Part shown: one piece after another, positions 1 to 8,906 of the stretch
Numbering within the stretch: the stretch's first letter is position 1
How the letters are laid out: each line of letters starts with the position of its first letter
Assembly: GCA_029242715.1 (NCBI GenBank)
Contig: JAQWTL010000038.1
Span: 1 to 64,000, forward strand
Direction: 5' to 3'
Length of the DNA stretch: 64,000 bases
Origin: Phycisphaerales bacterium
Lineage (GTDB): Bacteria > Planctomycetota > Phycisphaerae > Phycisphaerales > SM1A02
Notes under the pieces: generated by a model
Seen by the model: only the letters and a program-made list of their open reading frames with translations
The model's database searches: none
Told to the model about the DNA's origin: nothing
Program-made: the position numbers and the translations under genes

Positions 1-34
1 AAAAAGACACCTCCGCGAGCAGAACTCGCGGAGG
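1..34 (-). terminator. Rho-independent terminator of the first PEP-CTERM-like gene
   Basis: A perfect 10-bp stem (10-19 with 25-34) closes a 5-nt loop. Read on the minus strand it is followed by TGTC and then a run of T (positions 5-1). It lies 65 nt past the stop of the minus-strand gene ending at 99, so it is very probably that gene's terminator. Confidence 0.85.
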
Positions 35-98
35 CGCTTCGTGTGTGTTTGTGTGTCCCATGCCGGATCCACCGACATGAAACCGGGGAGCAATTCTA

Positions 99-770
99 TC
101 AGGCGCGTCGTCGACGACGACCGGCAATGCCGGCGAGGCCGAGAAGAGCCAGGGCACCCGGCGCGGGAACCCAAGTAGCACCAATCTCATTCCAGGTGTT
201 GCCATCGGCATCTTTACCCTGGAGATTGACTTGGCCTTGCAGGTCAAGTGCACTGCCAGTGCCACCAGCAACGGTGAACTGACCAATGAAGACTCTGCCA
301 CCCACTTCGCCACCCTGAGCATCGTCAGGAGTCACGAACCAGGAACCGTTATCGGTGTACAGATCTCCGCCACCTTCCCATGTGGCCCAATCAACGCCGA
401 TGTCATTCAGGTTGTTCGCACCGAATGGCGAACCGTCTGAGTACAAAGCACCAATGCTGACATAAGAGTCCCATTCCATCGAAGGAACAAACTGGAAGAA
501 TGCTGCGTTGATGGACTGCGAAGTTGCGCCGCCAGCTGCATCGTGGTACATCGAACCTTCTGCTGCATAGATGCTCAAGGCACCCTGTGCATTGCCGTAA
601 ACCGCATCAACTCGTGCGCCGGCATCAAGGTCTGCATAAAGACGATAGGAATCTCCCTGGGCTCCACTGTTGTAGAGTTCCATGGTCATTCCACTGTACG
701 GTGACGCCATGGCTGTACTGGCCAGAACGAGGCCACCAATAGCTCCAGCTAAGACGATTGTCTTGCTCAT
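99..770 (-). CDS. Secreted protein with PEP-CTERM-like (PAPG variant) sorting tail
   Basis: A 223-residue exported protein. Residues 1-22 form a signal peptide ending near AMA-S. The mature part is Gly/Ala/Asp-rich with no domain I can name. The last ~23 residues are VPAPG, a hydrophobic Ala/Leu/Gly helix, then GRRRRR, which is the layout of PEP-CTERM exosortase signals but with PAPG in place of PEP. A ribosome site (AGGAG) lies 8 nt before the ATG. It is a paralogue of the gene at 1215-1928: both share segments such as FVPSMEWDSYV and GSWFVTPD/GTWFVTPD. Each gene has its own terminator, so they are probably transcribed separately. The function of the mature domain is unknown; a surface or extracellular-matrix role is inferred from the tail only. 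Confidence 0.85.
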   Translation of the reverse strand: MSKTIVLAGAIGGLVLASTAMASPYSGMTMELYNSGAQGDSYRLYADLDAGARVDAVYGNAQGALSIYAAEGSMYHDAAGGATSQSINAAFFQFVPSMEWDSYVSIGALYSDGSPFGANNLNDIGVDWATWEGGGDLYTDNGSWFVTPDDAQGGEVGGRVFIGQFTVAGGTGSALDLQGQVNLQGKDADGNTWNEIGATWVPAPGALALLGLAGIAGRRRRRA

Positions 771-1123
771 TTGACTTTCTCCTCATCTGGCCGTGATCCA
801 TGGCCAGATTCGTTGATTACGTGGTGCGGTTCTTGAACTTCCGATGACTTCCCAAATTCGGGGGGACTGACCGAGCACGCACCACTTCACGCGGCAGATC
901 GCACCCCTTCTCCAATTAACAAGGTATTCCGACCTGTGAATTGGTCAAGCGATCACACCACCAACTTTGATCTTTTTTTCATTTCATTCATTATTGATAT
1001 TTGACTCTTTCAACTGTTTTTCAGGCCGACATTATCAACCACATTTGATTGTCCGGTCATCTACAAACAGACCTACGGGACGCAAGCGATGCGTGCCGTA
1101 AAACACTGAGCAACATGGAACTC
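771..1123. other. Intergenic leader/promoter region of the first PEP-CTERM-like gene
   Basis: There is no credible gene in this 353-nt stretch. On the minus strand a TTGACC box (943-948) with a weak TACCTT (921-926) 16 nt downstream could be a promoter, giving a leader of about 145 nt. The match is weak and I would not rely on it. Confidence 0.3.
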
Positions 1124-1158
1124 AAAAAGAACCACCGCAGCCTTACGGCTGCGGTGGT
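1124..1158 (-). terminator. Rho-independent terminator of the second PEP-CTERM-like gene
   Basis: A perfect 12-bp GC-rich stem (1131-1142 with 1147-1158) has a 4-nt loop. On the minus strand it is followed by TCTTTTTG. It lies 56 nt downstream of the stop at 1215. Confidence 0.88.
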
Positions 1159-1214
1159 GAATCGATCAGTTGGGTTGTTTGACCAAATGGCCAATCAACC
1201 GGATCGAGAGGCAA

Positions 1215-1928
1215 TCAGGCGCGTCGACGACGACGGCCAGCAATGCCTGCCAGGCCGAGGAGGGCCAGAGCACCGGGAGCCGGTACGCCGCCATACTCGA
1301 AACCATCGACATTGGCCTGCCAAGTGTCGCCAGCGGCATCTTTACCCTGGAGTAGACCAGAGAAAGTACCGTCAACACCACCAGTTGTGGTCGTGGTGAC
1401 CTGAGCAATCAGGACGCCGTAACCCATATCGCCGCCATTTGCGCCGAGGTTGTCGTGCATGATGGCATTGCCCTGATCCAGGTCAGGAGTGACGAACCAA
1501 GTTCCGTTGCTGGTGGAAAGATCGCCACCATTTTCGAAATTGGTGAAATCCATGCCTACGTCATTCATCCCGTTGCTGCCAAAGGGAGTTCCGTCAGCGT
1601 AAAGTGCGCCAACAGTCACGTAAGAGTCCCACTCCATGCTGGGGACAAACTTAAAGAAGTTGCTGTTAATAGCGAGTGATGTAGCACCGCCAGCGCCGTC
1701 CTGATAGAAACCATTAACGGAGGTCAGGTTGAGGCCCTGTGAGCCATTACCTGCGACTGCGTCAAGACGATCACCGTCAGCAAGCATGGCGTAAAGACGA
1801 TACGTGCGGCCTTCAGCGCCGTCACGGACTATCTCAAATGCCATACCTTCAAACCCTGCGGTTGCCATGCTGGAAATCGCGAGACCCGCGACTGCACCAG
1901 CGAAGATTGAAGCACGCTTCACATTCAT
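1215..1928 (-). CDS. Secreted protein with PEP-CTERM-like (PAPG variant) sorting tail, paralogue
   Basis: 237 residues from the ATG at 1928 (MNVKRASIF...). An in-frame ATG at 1955 exists but adds a charged stretch before the signal peptide. Signal peptide about 1-23. The C-terminus is the same VPAPG, hydrophobic helix, arginine run as in the neighbour at 99-770, and the middle aligns with it over most of its length with a longer loop near residues 150-175. Tandem duplication followed by divergence is the simplest explanation. No enzyme motif is visible. Likely exported and processed by an exosortase-type system; that enzyme is not in this window. Confidence 0.85.
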   Translation of the reverse strand: MNVKRASIFAGAVAGLAISSMATAGFEGMAFEIVRDGAEGRTYRLYAMLADGDRLDAVAGNGSQGLNLTSVNGFYQDGAGGATSLAINSNFFKFVPSMEWDSYVTVGALYADGTPFGSNGMNDVGMDFTNFENGGDLSTSNGTWFVTPDLDQGNAIMHDNLGANGGDMGYGVLIAQVTTTTTGGVDGTFSGLLQGKDAAGDTWQANVDGFEYGGVPAPGALALLGLAGIAGRRRRRA

Positions 1929-2476
1929 TGTTCGTAACCTTTCTCTTCTCTTCAATTCTATGGAACGAGATCTAGATCTGCCCCCACCTCACGTGAGATA
2001 TACGAGTGTGGACCGGTTTCCGATCGGTATGGCCCTGGGCTCGTATTGGGAGTCAATATTGAACTTGGTTGCTTTTACGGGCTAGTCAAGCCCTTTCCTC
2101 TTTCTCTTCCGATAACGCTCGGTGTCGCCATTCTTTACGTAGCGAACTGAAGAGCGTATCCAATTTCTTCCTTGAAGAATGCTTTAATCTTCAAAGGCGT
2201 GTCTCAACGCCTCCTCAGGCTTCTTCAAGAACCCTTCCTTAAACTCCCCAAACCAGTAGAACGGGCTTGGGCCACCTATGCCGACAATACAGTCAGCCAA
2301 CGGGGAGTCAAGGCTTCTAATGACCCAAATGCATGTTTCCGCAGGACTTCTGGCTCCTACAACCCCACTAGGTCGCAGTCTTGACCCAACCCCCATAGGC
2401 CTTCGATCACCTATAAATGCCCCTTAATGAGTCAATATGGCCCTAAAAGCAGATTCAATCCCAGCAAAGACCACCT
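1929..2476. other. Long intergenic region, no gene supported
   Basis: 548 nt between the second PEP-CTERM-like gene and miaB. It should hold the promoter of the former: the minus strand has TTGACT boxes at 2084-2089 and 2051-2056 without a convincing -10. The only open frames are about 70 codons, on both strands at about 2172-2396, with no ribosome site or recognisable composition. I see no tRNA or terminator. Confidence 0.4.
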
Positions 2477-4072
2477 TTATGAGCCATTCAAGATGTGATC
2501 GGCAACCTGCCCTCTCAAGAGGCGTGGACCGGCTGATTCGATCTTCACAGGCATTATCTGGCCAATAAAGTCATCTACCTGGTGGCCCTTGGGAAGATCG
2601 AAAACGGTTATGAGATCTCCGGGAGTCCTCCCCGAAAGCTGGATTGGTGCCTGCTCCCATCCCAATTCGACGTTTCCCTTGCTTGGTTTGGCTCCCTGAC
2701 CCTCCTTCTCGACAAAGACGTCAACAGTCCTTCCAACCCAATCCCTATGAACGATCTGACTGATACGCCCCTGGATCTCCAGGAGTTCGTTGAGCCTTCG
2801 ACGCTTTGTCTCTTCTGGCACATCATCCGGAAATCGATCTACGGCCGTGGTGCCAGGGCGAGGGGAATAACGAAATATGAAATTGTTCTTGAATGGGAGC
2901 CGCTCCACCAGCTGGCAAGTCTGGTGAAAATCCTCCTCTGTCTCCGTTGGGAAACCAACGATCAGGTCACCTGCGATGGAGACATCCGGAAGGATTTCAA
3001 TGGCGCGTTGAATGAATGATTCATATTCCTCGACGGTATAGCCGCGGTTCATCAGCTTGAGAATGCGTTCAGAACCAGACTGGGCGGGCACGTGCAGGTA
3101 CCGGCAGATCCTTGGGTGGTCCCGCATGACTTCCAGGATGTCATCCCCGAAATCCTTTGGGTAACTCGTGACGAATCGAAGTCTCTTGATACCGGGTACG
3201 GATTCATGAATCGCCTCTAGAAGGCCTGCGAATGTCGTAACCCGCTGACCGGGGACCCCCCTGTCAGACTGCCTGAAAGCCGAGAGACCCGGTCCAATCT
3301 GAGGTTTTTCAACACCGTCTGCCCCGACAGCGGCCCCATGCACATACATGTAGTGATTGACCGTTTGCCCAAGGAGTGTGATCTCGACCACTCCCAGATC
3401 AGCAAGCCGCCGGCACTCCTCGATAATGTCGTTTGGGGGCCGATGCACTTCGGCCCCACGAGTATGTGGAACCACGCAGTAGGTGCAGAACTTGTTGCAG
3501 CCTCGGGTGATTCGCACATGAGCCGTACGACCGCCGGATTCTGCCCTGTCAGGATCAAAGGAGCGGGACATATCAAGCTGTTCAAGCCCGTCTTCCGCTG
3601 CTGAAAGCGTACTGGACCGACGGGAACGGTTGCCCTGCAAAGCTACTCTCGTGGAGTGATCGACCACCTCGTCTCGCATGGCGTTATCGATCAGCATCGG
3701 AAGCCGATCAAGCTCCCCGGGACCACACATGAGATCCACCTGAGGCATGCGTTTCATCAAATGGGAGCCTTCACGCTCAGCCATGCAACCCAGGACACCA
3801 ATGACAACCTGACGGCCTGCCTGCTTTTCAAGGCCAAGTTCGCCAAGTCGACTCCAGACCTTGTTCTCCGCCTGCTCTCGAACTGAGCACGTGTTGAAAA
3901 GCACAACCTGGGCTTCCTGGCGGGAATCGGTGAATTGATAGCCGAGCGCCTGCAGATGCCCGCGCACCAGTTCGCTGTCCAGTTCGTTCATCTGGCAACC
4001 GAAGGTACGCAAGTAGACGGATGGTCCGCCTCTTCTCTGATTCACTGTCAGTTCAATCATCGAACTGTGCAT
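2477..4072 (-). CDS. miaB: tRNA-2-methylthio-N6-dimethylallyladenosine synthase MiaB
   Basis: A radical-SAM methylthiotransferase that adds the 2-methylthio group to i6A37 of tRNAs reading UNN codons. The N-terminal UPF0004 domain carries the auxiliary cluster cysteines C26 (FGCQMN), C62 (NTCSVR) and C96 (LGCMAE). The radical-SAM motif is C192-x3-C196-x2-C199. A TRAM domain occupies the last ~70 residues. At 531 residues it is longer than the usual 440-475. The excess includes a Ser/Arg/Glu-rich linker (about 149-182) and an insertion of ~40 residues (about 241-280) right after the LLGQTVN motif. Start ATG 4072 has AAGG 8 nt upstream. It stands alone, divergent from the lipoprotein-ftsW-murG unit. 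MtaB-type alternatives are less likely given the MiaB-style motifs. Confidence 0.93.
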   Translation of the reverse strand: MHSSMIELTVNQRRGGPSVYLRTFGCQMNELDSELVRGHLQALGYQFTDSRQEAQVVLFNTCSVREQAENKVWSRLGELGLEKQAGRQVVIGVLGCMAEREGSHLMKRMPQVDLMCGPGELDRLPMLIDNAMRDEVVDHSTRVALQGNRSRRSSTLSAAEDGLEQLDMSRSFDPDRAESGGRTAHVRITRGCNKFCTYCVVPHTRGAEVHRPPNDIIEECRRLADLGVVEITLLGQTVNHYMYVHGAAVGADGVEKPQIGPGLSAFRQSDRGVPGQRVTTFAGLLEAIHESVPGIKRLRFVTSYPKDFGDDILEVMRDHPRICRYLHVPAQSGSERILKLMNRGYTVEEYESFIQRAIEILPDVSIAGDLIVGFPTETEEDFHQTCQLVERLPFKNNFIFRYSPRPGTTAVDRFPDDVPEETKRRRLNELLEIQGRISQIVHRDWVGRTVDVFVEKEGQGAKPSKGNVELGWEQAPIQLSGRTPGDLITVFDLPKGHQVDDFIGQIMPVKIESAGPRLLRGQVADHILNGS

Positions 4073-4287
4073 GGTATCGACCTTGGGACTTGTTTAGAGG
4101 CCATTTCCCTGCCCTTTAGAGGCCGATTACGAACTCGCCAGGATTTGCCGCCGTACCCCCTTGAGCCACGCAGCTACGCCGATAAAGCCGGCTGCAAGGC
4201 CTCCTCATCCGAGCGTCTACAAGTTTGTCAAAGACCTTGAATGAAGTCTCAAACTAGGCACCTTGAAGGCGCCGATAGAAGGCCGTC

Positions 4288-4503
4288 ATGACACGATTAC
4301 TCCTCCTCCTGTCTCTGAGTTTGCTTTTAGTGCCCGCCCTTGCAGGGTGTGCACCCTGTCGATCTCTTGAGACCGCCCAGAAGGCCCCCGCTTTGCAGCC
4401 TCTTTCCAAGGACGCCTCCTTGAAGATCCAACAGGCCACAATGACAACCGGGGTCATTCCAGATATCGAACCCAGGCCACATCTCGCTCGGGATCACTAC
4501 TGA
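4288..4503 (+). CDS. Small predicted lipoprotein
   Basis: 71 residues. The N-terminus is a Leu-rich signal sequence ending in a lipobox, LAG-C21, so it is probably lipidated at C21. The remaining 50 residues have no motif I recognise. It sits 60 nt upstream of ftsW on the same strand and is preceded by AGAAGG 5 nt before the ATG. Co-transcription with ftsW and murG is plausible. The gene is short, so the call rests on the lipobox, ribosome site and position. Confidence 0.6.
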   Translation: MTRLLLLLSLSLLLVPALAGCAPCRSLETAQKAPALQPLSKDASLKIQQATMTTGVIPDIEPRPHLARDHY

Positions 4504-4563
4504 TCCATCATTACTGAGCAGGCCTTTTCCAGCCAGCAATGACACCGGACCGATGTTGCTGAC

Positions 4564-5709
4564 ATGATCCGGCCATGGCAGGCATTGCTGTTGATAGTTA
4601 CCGGCCTGCTGGTATTGGGCATTATTGCTGTCCAATCGGCTGGCCTCTCGGTCGGACGTGACCAGGCCGCAACGCTGCCTGGACTTCTCCTTGATCGAAC
4701 AACTCTTCTTGGGATCCTGGCCCTGCTTGCCTTGCTCTGCGGGATGTATACACCTGTCGACCGGCTCAGCCCACCCCGGTGCCAGTGGATCCCGACGGTT
4801 CTGCTGGTTGCTGCCGTGGTGCTGCTGGTCCTGGTCCAGATTCCCGGCATAGGCCGAGAGGTCCATGGTGCACGACGGTGGATTGATATTGGGCCTATTG
4901 GATTCCAGCCTAGCGAGGTCGCCAAGTGGGCACTGGTGCTGTTCCTGGCATGGCATGTAGTTGCCCGAGCAGATCGTCTTGGTGAATTCAAGAGGGGATT
5001 CCTGCCGGGAGCCGCCATCATCCTGTTCATCGGCGCACTCATCGGGATCGAAGATCTTGGGACATCAGTGGTGATTGTCATCGTGGGCATGGCCATACTC
5101 ATTGCCGGTGGCTGCCGCTTGTCGCATGCCCTTCTGCCAATACCCTTCGCCGCTGCAGCAATCGTCGCAGCCTTGTTTGCCAGCCCATACAGGCTTGATC
5201 GGCTGCGGGCTTTCCTGGATCCCTATGCCGATCCTGAGGGAATTGGCTACCACGTACTCCAGTCAATGTCAGCCATTTCAGGCGGAGGTCTCGCTGGCCG
5301 TGGATTAGGAAACGGTGTGCAGAAATTCGGCTATCTCCCAGAAGACACGACCGACTTTCTCTTTTCTGTCATCTGTGAGGAACTCGGGCTGGTCGGTTGC
5401 CTCCTGATTGTTGCCCTCTACATGGGCCTTCTGCTGGCAGGTCTGCGGATCATGCTCAACACAACCAGGCCTTTCTATCGGTTACTTGCCTTCGGCATCC
5501 TTTTGATGATCACTGTGCAGGCACTGGTCAACCTGGCAGTCGTAACCGGAATGGCTCCAACCAAGGGCATCGCATTACCACTTCTTTCATCTGGTGGAAC
5601 CGGTTGGTTGCTGATGGGATTCTGTATTGGCCTGCTGGCTTCCATTGACCGTGTATCCGGGCGATCAACTCCTGAAAAAGCCTGGCATGGTCAACCGGTG
5701 ACTACATGA
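4564..5709 (+). CDS. ftsW: FtsW/RodA/SpoVE-family peptidoglycan polymerase
   Basis: A 381-residue polytopic SEDS protein with about ten membrane segments. The family signature near the C-terminus is intact (PTKGIALPLLSSGG), as are the FQPSE stretch after the first periplasmic loop and the Asp/Glu-rich ICEELG segment. SEDS proteins polymerise glycan strands from lipid II together with a class B penicillin-binding protein. The stop overlaps the murG start by ATGA (5706-5709), an arrangement found in division/cell-wall clusters, so FtsW is favoured over RodA. No partner PBP is visible here. Confidence 0.9.
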   Translation: MIRPWQALLLIVTGLLVLGIIAVQSAGLSVGRDQAATLPGLLLDRTTLLGILALLALLCGMYTPVDRLSPPRCQWIPTVLLVAAVVLLVLVQIPGIGREVHGARRWIDIGPIGFQPSEVAKWALVLFLAWHVVARADRLGEFKRGFLPGAAIILFIGALIGIEDLGTSVVIVIVGMAILIAGGCRLSHALLPIPFAAAAIVAALFASPYRLDRLRAFLDPYADPEGIGYHVLQSMSAISGGGLAGRGLGNGVQKFGYLPEDTTDFLFSVICEELGLVGCLLIVALYMGLLLAGLRIMLNTTRPFYRLLAFGILLMITVQALVNLAVVTGMAPTKGIALPLLSSGGTGWLLMGFCIGLLASIDRVSGRSTPEKAWHGQPVTT

Positions 5710-6854
5710 ACCCAGCACCTCAGACCGAGGGAGCCGGTCGCGTACTGATCATTGGTGGTGGCTCAGGTGGCCATATCAGTCCTGGGCTTGCCGTCGCAGA
5801 AGCCCTCGCCACGATGGGTGGCTCATGCCACGTGCTCTGCTCTGAACGGGCAATCGATTCAAAGATGTTGAGTCGTGAGGGTGTTTCCTTTCAACCCGTC
5901 CCCGCCAAGCCCTTCAGCAAGCGACCTCGTGGCCTGCTCAAGTGCTTGCGAGGCATGCAACTGTCCAGTCGCCATGCACGGATATTGCTGGATGAACAAC
6001 GCTTCGACAGCGTATTGGCACTTGGCGGATTCGTTGCTGCTTCAGTCATGCCGGGCATCGTTGCTGCCCGTCGGAATAGTCGTTGTGCATTCCATGGGCC
6101 AGTCGTGCTCTTGAACCTCGATTGTGTTCCAGGAAAGGCCAATCGCCGCATCGCTGGACAGGCAGATCTGGTAATGAGCACCGTGCCTACTGTTGAAGAT
6201 GGGTTTGCTTCTTCGATCACGGGACTTCCAATTCGATCAGCTGCTCTGGCGTCCGCAGGTCCTGAGCAATGCCGAGAAGCACTCGGACTTGATCCAAACA
6301 GGCAAGTCATCCTGGTAACCGGTGCATCACAAGGTGCCTCCAGCCTCAACCGGCTGATGAAACGACTCCTTGAAAAGGAGAACTCGGCACTGTCTGGAAG
6401 TCAGATCATCCATCTGACTGGGAGCGATGGTGATCAGGAGTTACAAGAAACATATGCAAGGGCAGGCATTCAAGCCTGCGTGCGTCCGTTCCTGGATGAG
6501 ATGGGACTGGCATGGGGCGCTGCTTCTGTTGCCATCTCACGGGCAGGTGCGAATTCTGTGGGTGAAATCCAGGCGAATGCCGTACCAGCCATTTTCCTGC
6601 CCTATCCGTATCACCGGGATCAACACCAACTTTTCAATGCCAAGCCACTCGTAGATGCCGGAGGTGCACATGTTGTCCAAGACCGCGATGACATGCCCAC
6701 ATCCGATGAAGTCGGCCATCTGGTGGAGAACATGCTCAACAATCCAACGGAGAGAAGGGCCATGGCTGAAGCATTGGCCTCCCAGGCCCGACCCGATGCA
6801 GCAGAAGCAGTCGCCGCACTCCTGCTGGCTGCCGCCAATGTCAGACGTCCATGA
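5706..6854 (+). CDS. murG: UDP-GlcNAc:undecaprenyl-PP-MurNAc-pentapeptide GlcNAc transferase MurG
   Basis: 382 residues, GT-B fold, converting lipid I to lipid II at the inner membrane face. The N-terminal domain has the Gly-rich loop GGGSGGH and an LGGF loop. The C-terminal domain has GASQGA, SRAGANSVGE and PYPYHRDQHQLFNA, the UDP-GlcNAc pocket of the family. Unusual: where most MurG proteins have a HEQN-type loop, this one reads LNLDCVPGKANR, so the helix-capping/active-site loop is divergent. It is translationally coupled to the upstream FtsW (ATGA overlap) and followed by 179 nt without a gene. Confidence 0.9.
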   Translation: MNPAPQTEGAGRVLIIGGGSGGHISPGLAVAEALATMGGSCHVLCSERAIDSKMLSREGVSFQPVPAKPFSKRPRGLLKCLRGMQLSSRHARILLDEQRFDSVLALGGFVAASVMPGIVAARRNSRCAFHGPVVLLNLDCVPGKANRRIAGQADLVMSTVPTVEDGFASSITGLPIRSAALASAGPEQCREALGLDPNRQVILVTGASQGASSLNRLMKRLLEKENSALSGSQIIHLTGSDGDQELQETYARAGIQACVRPFLDEMGLAWGAASVAISRAGANSVGEIQANAVPAIFLPYPYHRDQHQLFNAKPLVDAGGAHVVQDRDDMPTSDEVGHLVENMLNNPTERRAMAEALASQARPDAAEAVAALLLAAANVRRP

Positions 6855-7033
6855 TCAATGAATGTCGCACTTTCTGACCCCCTCAGGGCCAATTCGACAG
6901 CGGTTGAATTTGAGCAAACCCGCAGTGGCCTTCAGCCAGTGCTGAGATACACTTGAAGTGCCCTCCGAGTTGGACCGGATAGGCTGTTCCTGTGGCCCGG
7001 ATCTGGTTTCAGGTCACGAATTGAGAGAGAGAA

Positions 7034-7561
7034 ATGAGTGATGCCCTCTCCGACATGCTGACTTGCGTCGTCCTGGCGCCTTTGGATCGACCTGTCGATC
7101 CATTGATCTACGCCGCGCTCTCCGAGCGTGGCTGGTCTCCACGTGTGGAACATGATCCTCGCATGGCCATGGCAGAAGCATGCCTTGTGCGGCGAGAGTT
7201 GCAACTTCGAGCAGCCTGGCAATCAACCACCGGCCTGATTCCCGGCCTTGTCCTGTCACCGCATCCTGAAGCTGATGATGTTGATGTGATGCGTACTTCG
7301 ATGGCAAGACATGTCCCGGATATCCCGATCTGGACGACACGTGATCAGGACTTGGAACCATTGAACGAGTCGGCCCGACTCTCTTCAAGGATCCAGAACG
7401 AAGTCATGACCATGGATGCTGAAGCAAAGGACACGCCCGCGCTGGTCTTCCATCCAGGCGATGAGAACCTTGCTCCAGAACCGCTTTCCCGTGAAGAGGT
7501 AGCCATGCTTCTCCATGACGAGTCCAAGCCACCGATGCCGGATGATCCGGAGCAATCATGA
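7034..7561 (+). CDS. Uncharacterised protein coupled to a diguanylate cyclase
   Basis: 175 residues, no signal peptide or membrane segment. Residues ~10-105 have the alternating hydrophobic strand/helix look of a receiver-type domain, but I see no clear phosphoacceptor Asp set, so this is a guess. The C-terminal 50 residues are acidic and Pro-rich. GAGAGAGAA precedes the ATG. Its stop overlaps the ATG of the GGDEF gene by ATGA (7558-7561), so the two products are probably made together and may interact. A TACACT hexamer at 6948-6953 could be the -10 of their promoter. Confidence 0.7.
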   Translation: MSDALSDMLTCVVLAPLDRPVDPLIYAALSERGWSPRVEHDPRMAMAEACLVRRELQLRAAWQSTTGLIPGLVLSPHPEADDVDVMRTSMARHVPDIPIWTTRDQDLEPLNESARLSSRIQNEVMTMDAEAKDTPALVFHPGDENLAPEPLSREEVAMLLHDESKPPMPDDPEQS

Positions 7562-8892
7562 GTGGCGCCTCGTCCAGCCGCTCGGCACGTCGTCGGATAC
7601 TCGCTGTTGGTGAAGTGCCTATTACCGAGTCTGGCTCCGGCGGGCCGCAAACCGTCGCCAACATCTTCGAAGCCCTCGGTGAAGTCGCCGTCGCTCCGGC
7701 CTCGAGCCCTATTGACGCCATCGTGCTCGCGATCACCTGTGATTCCGATGGTGCTGATCTTGTACGAGCAGCTGAATCCATCCGGCGGCTTGATCCCACG
7801 GTCCAGATCGTCGCAATCGTTGATGAGCCGCCTGTCCCCGAAATCCAGCCTCATGTCGATTATCAGATCGGCATACCTGTCACAACGGAAACGCTCGCTG
7901 ATCTGCTGGAAGGACGCGTTGCGCCCGGGCAACCCTCCTCTGAATCACCACCTGCAGAACCAACGATGCCGCCAGTACGTGATGCCGCCCCAACTCCCGA
8001 AATTGATCTCGAATCAACCAAGGGCGAGGGTGGGTTTGGAGATACCGATCTTGTAGAAGCCCTGCTCTACTCACCAGGTAATCTCCGGGAACGAGCGATC
8101 CACATTATCGAACAACAGACTGGCATGACCGGCATTCGGTTATTGGAAAGAGAAAGCAGCAGAAGCGTTCCTGTTCGATTCGCCGGTCGTACCTATGGCC
8201 ACCTGATCGCCGGTCGCAAGGACGAAGACATGAGGCCCTGGGCAAACTGGCTGGCACGCTGGCTGGCCTTGGAAGATGCGCAGGCAACGCTTCGCCAGAT
8301 GGCTTACCGGGATGAATTGACAGGCGCCTGGAATCGGCGCTATCTCAATCACTTCCTCTCGGAGAGTATCGAGGAATCACGCCGTATGCGGCGGCAGTTG
8401 ACCGTGATGGTTTTCGACATCGATGACTTCAAGACGTTCAACGATCAATATGGACATGATGCTGGTGACATCATCCTCCGTGAAACCATTCGACTACTGG
8501 GTTCCGTCATCAGAACAGGAGACCGTGTCTGCAGGGTTGGTGGCGATGAATTCGCAGTAGTCTTCGCGGATCTCGAGGCGCCCCGCACTGCAGGTTCAAC
8601 TCATCCGGATTCGGTCGAAAAGATTGCCCGACGCTTCCAGGCACAGATTGCCAGGATGCGATTCCCGAGGCTGGGCTTGCAGGCCCCAGGCACCTTGAGC
8701 ATCTCCGGTGGACTCGCATCCTATCCCTGGGATGCTGCTGAACCAGCAGGTCTCCTTCGCATTGCTGATCAACGTGCCCTCGAATCCAAACGCCGTGGCA
8801 AGAATTTCCTGACGATCGGCCCCGGTGCTTCGTTTACCAACGAAGGTGATTCTCCGCCATCACCACCATCGCCCACCGGGCCGCCTCGCTGA
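7558..8892 (+). CDS. Diguanylate cyclase (GGDEF) with degenerate receiver-like N-terminus
   Basis: 444 residues, soluble. Residues ~12-120 resemble a receiver-type Rossmann fold. A Pro/Ser-rich linker (about 120-150) leads to a small, possibly GAF-like middle region (about 160-240). The GGDEF domain runs from about 245 to 420. The active site is GGDEF at 328-332. The product-inhibition I-site is present in register as R319-x-x-D322, five residues before GGDEF, so feedback control by c-di-GMP is expected. The substrate-site motif DIDDFKTFND is also intact. No EAL domain. The input domain lacks an obvious phosphorylation site, so the signal may come through the coupled 175-residue partner upstream. 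Confidence 0.88.
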   Translation: MSGASSSRSARRRILAVGEVPITESGSGGPQTVANIFEALGEVAVAPASSPIDAIVLAITCDSDGADLVRAAESIRRLDPTVQIVAIVDEPPVPEIQPHVDYQIGIPVTTETLADLLEGRVAPGQPSSESPPAEPTMPPVRDAAPTPEIDLESTKGEGGFGDTDLVEALLYSPGNLRERAIHIIEQQTGMTGIRLLERESSRSVPVRFAGRTYGHLIAGRKDEDMRPWANWLARWLALEDAQATLRQMAYRDELTGAWNRRYLNHFLSESIEESRRMRRQLTVMVFDIDDFKTFNDQYGHDAGDIILRETIRLLGSVIRTGDRVCRVGGDEFAVVFADLEAPRTAGSTHPDSVEKIARRFQAQIARMRFPRLGLQAPGTLSISGGLASYPWDAAEPAGLLRIADQRALESKRRGKNFLTIGPGASFTNEGDSPPSPPSPTGPPR

Positions 8893-8906
8893 ACTGGCCA
8901 CTCTCA

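Noticed and set aside
105-125. Repeated CGACGA-type triplets near the ends of both PEP-CTERM-like genes, considered as a DNA repeat or att site
   Set aside because: They are codons of the C-terminal arginine run, shared because the proteins are paralogous.
2172-2396. Overlapping ~70-codon open frames on both strands between the second PEP-CTERM-like gene and miaB
   Set aside because: No ribosome site, no recognisable composition, and opposite-strand frames of equal length suggest chance.
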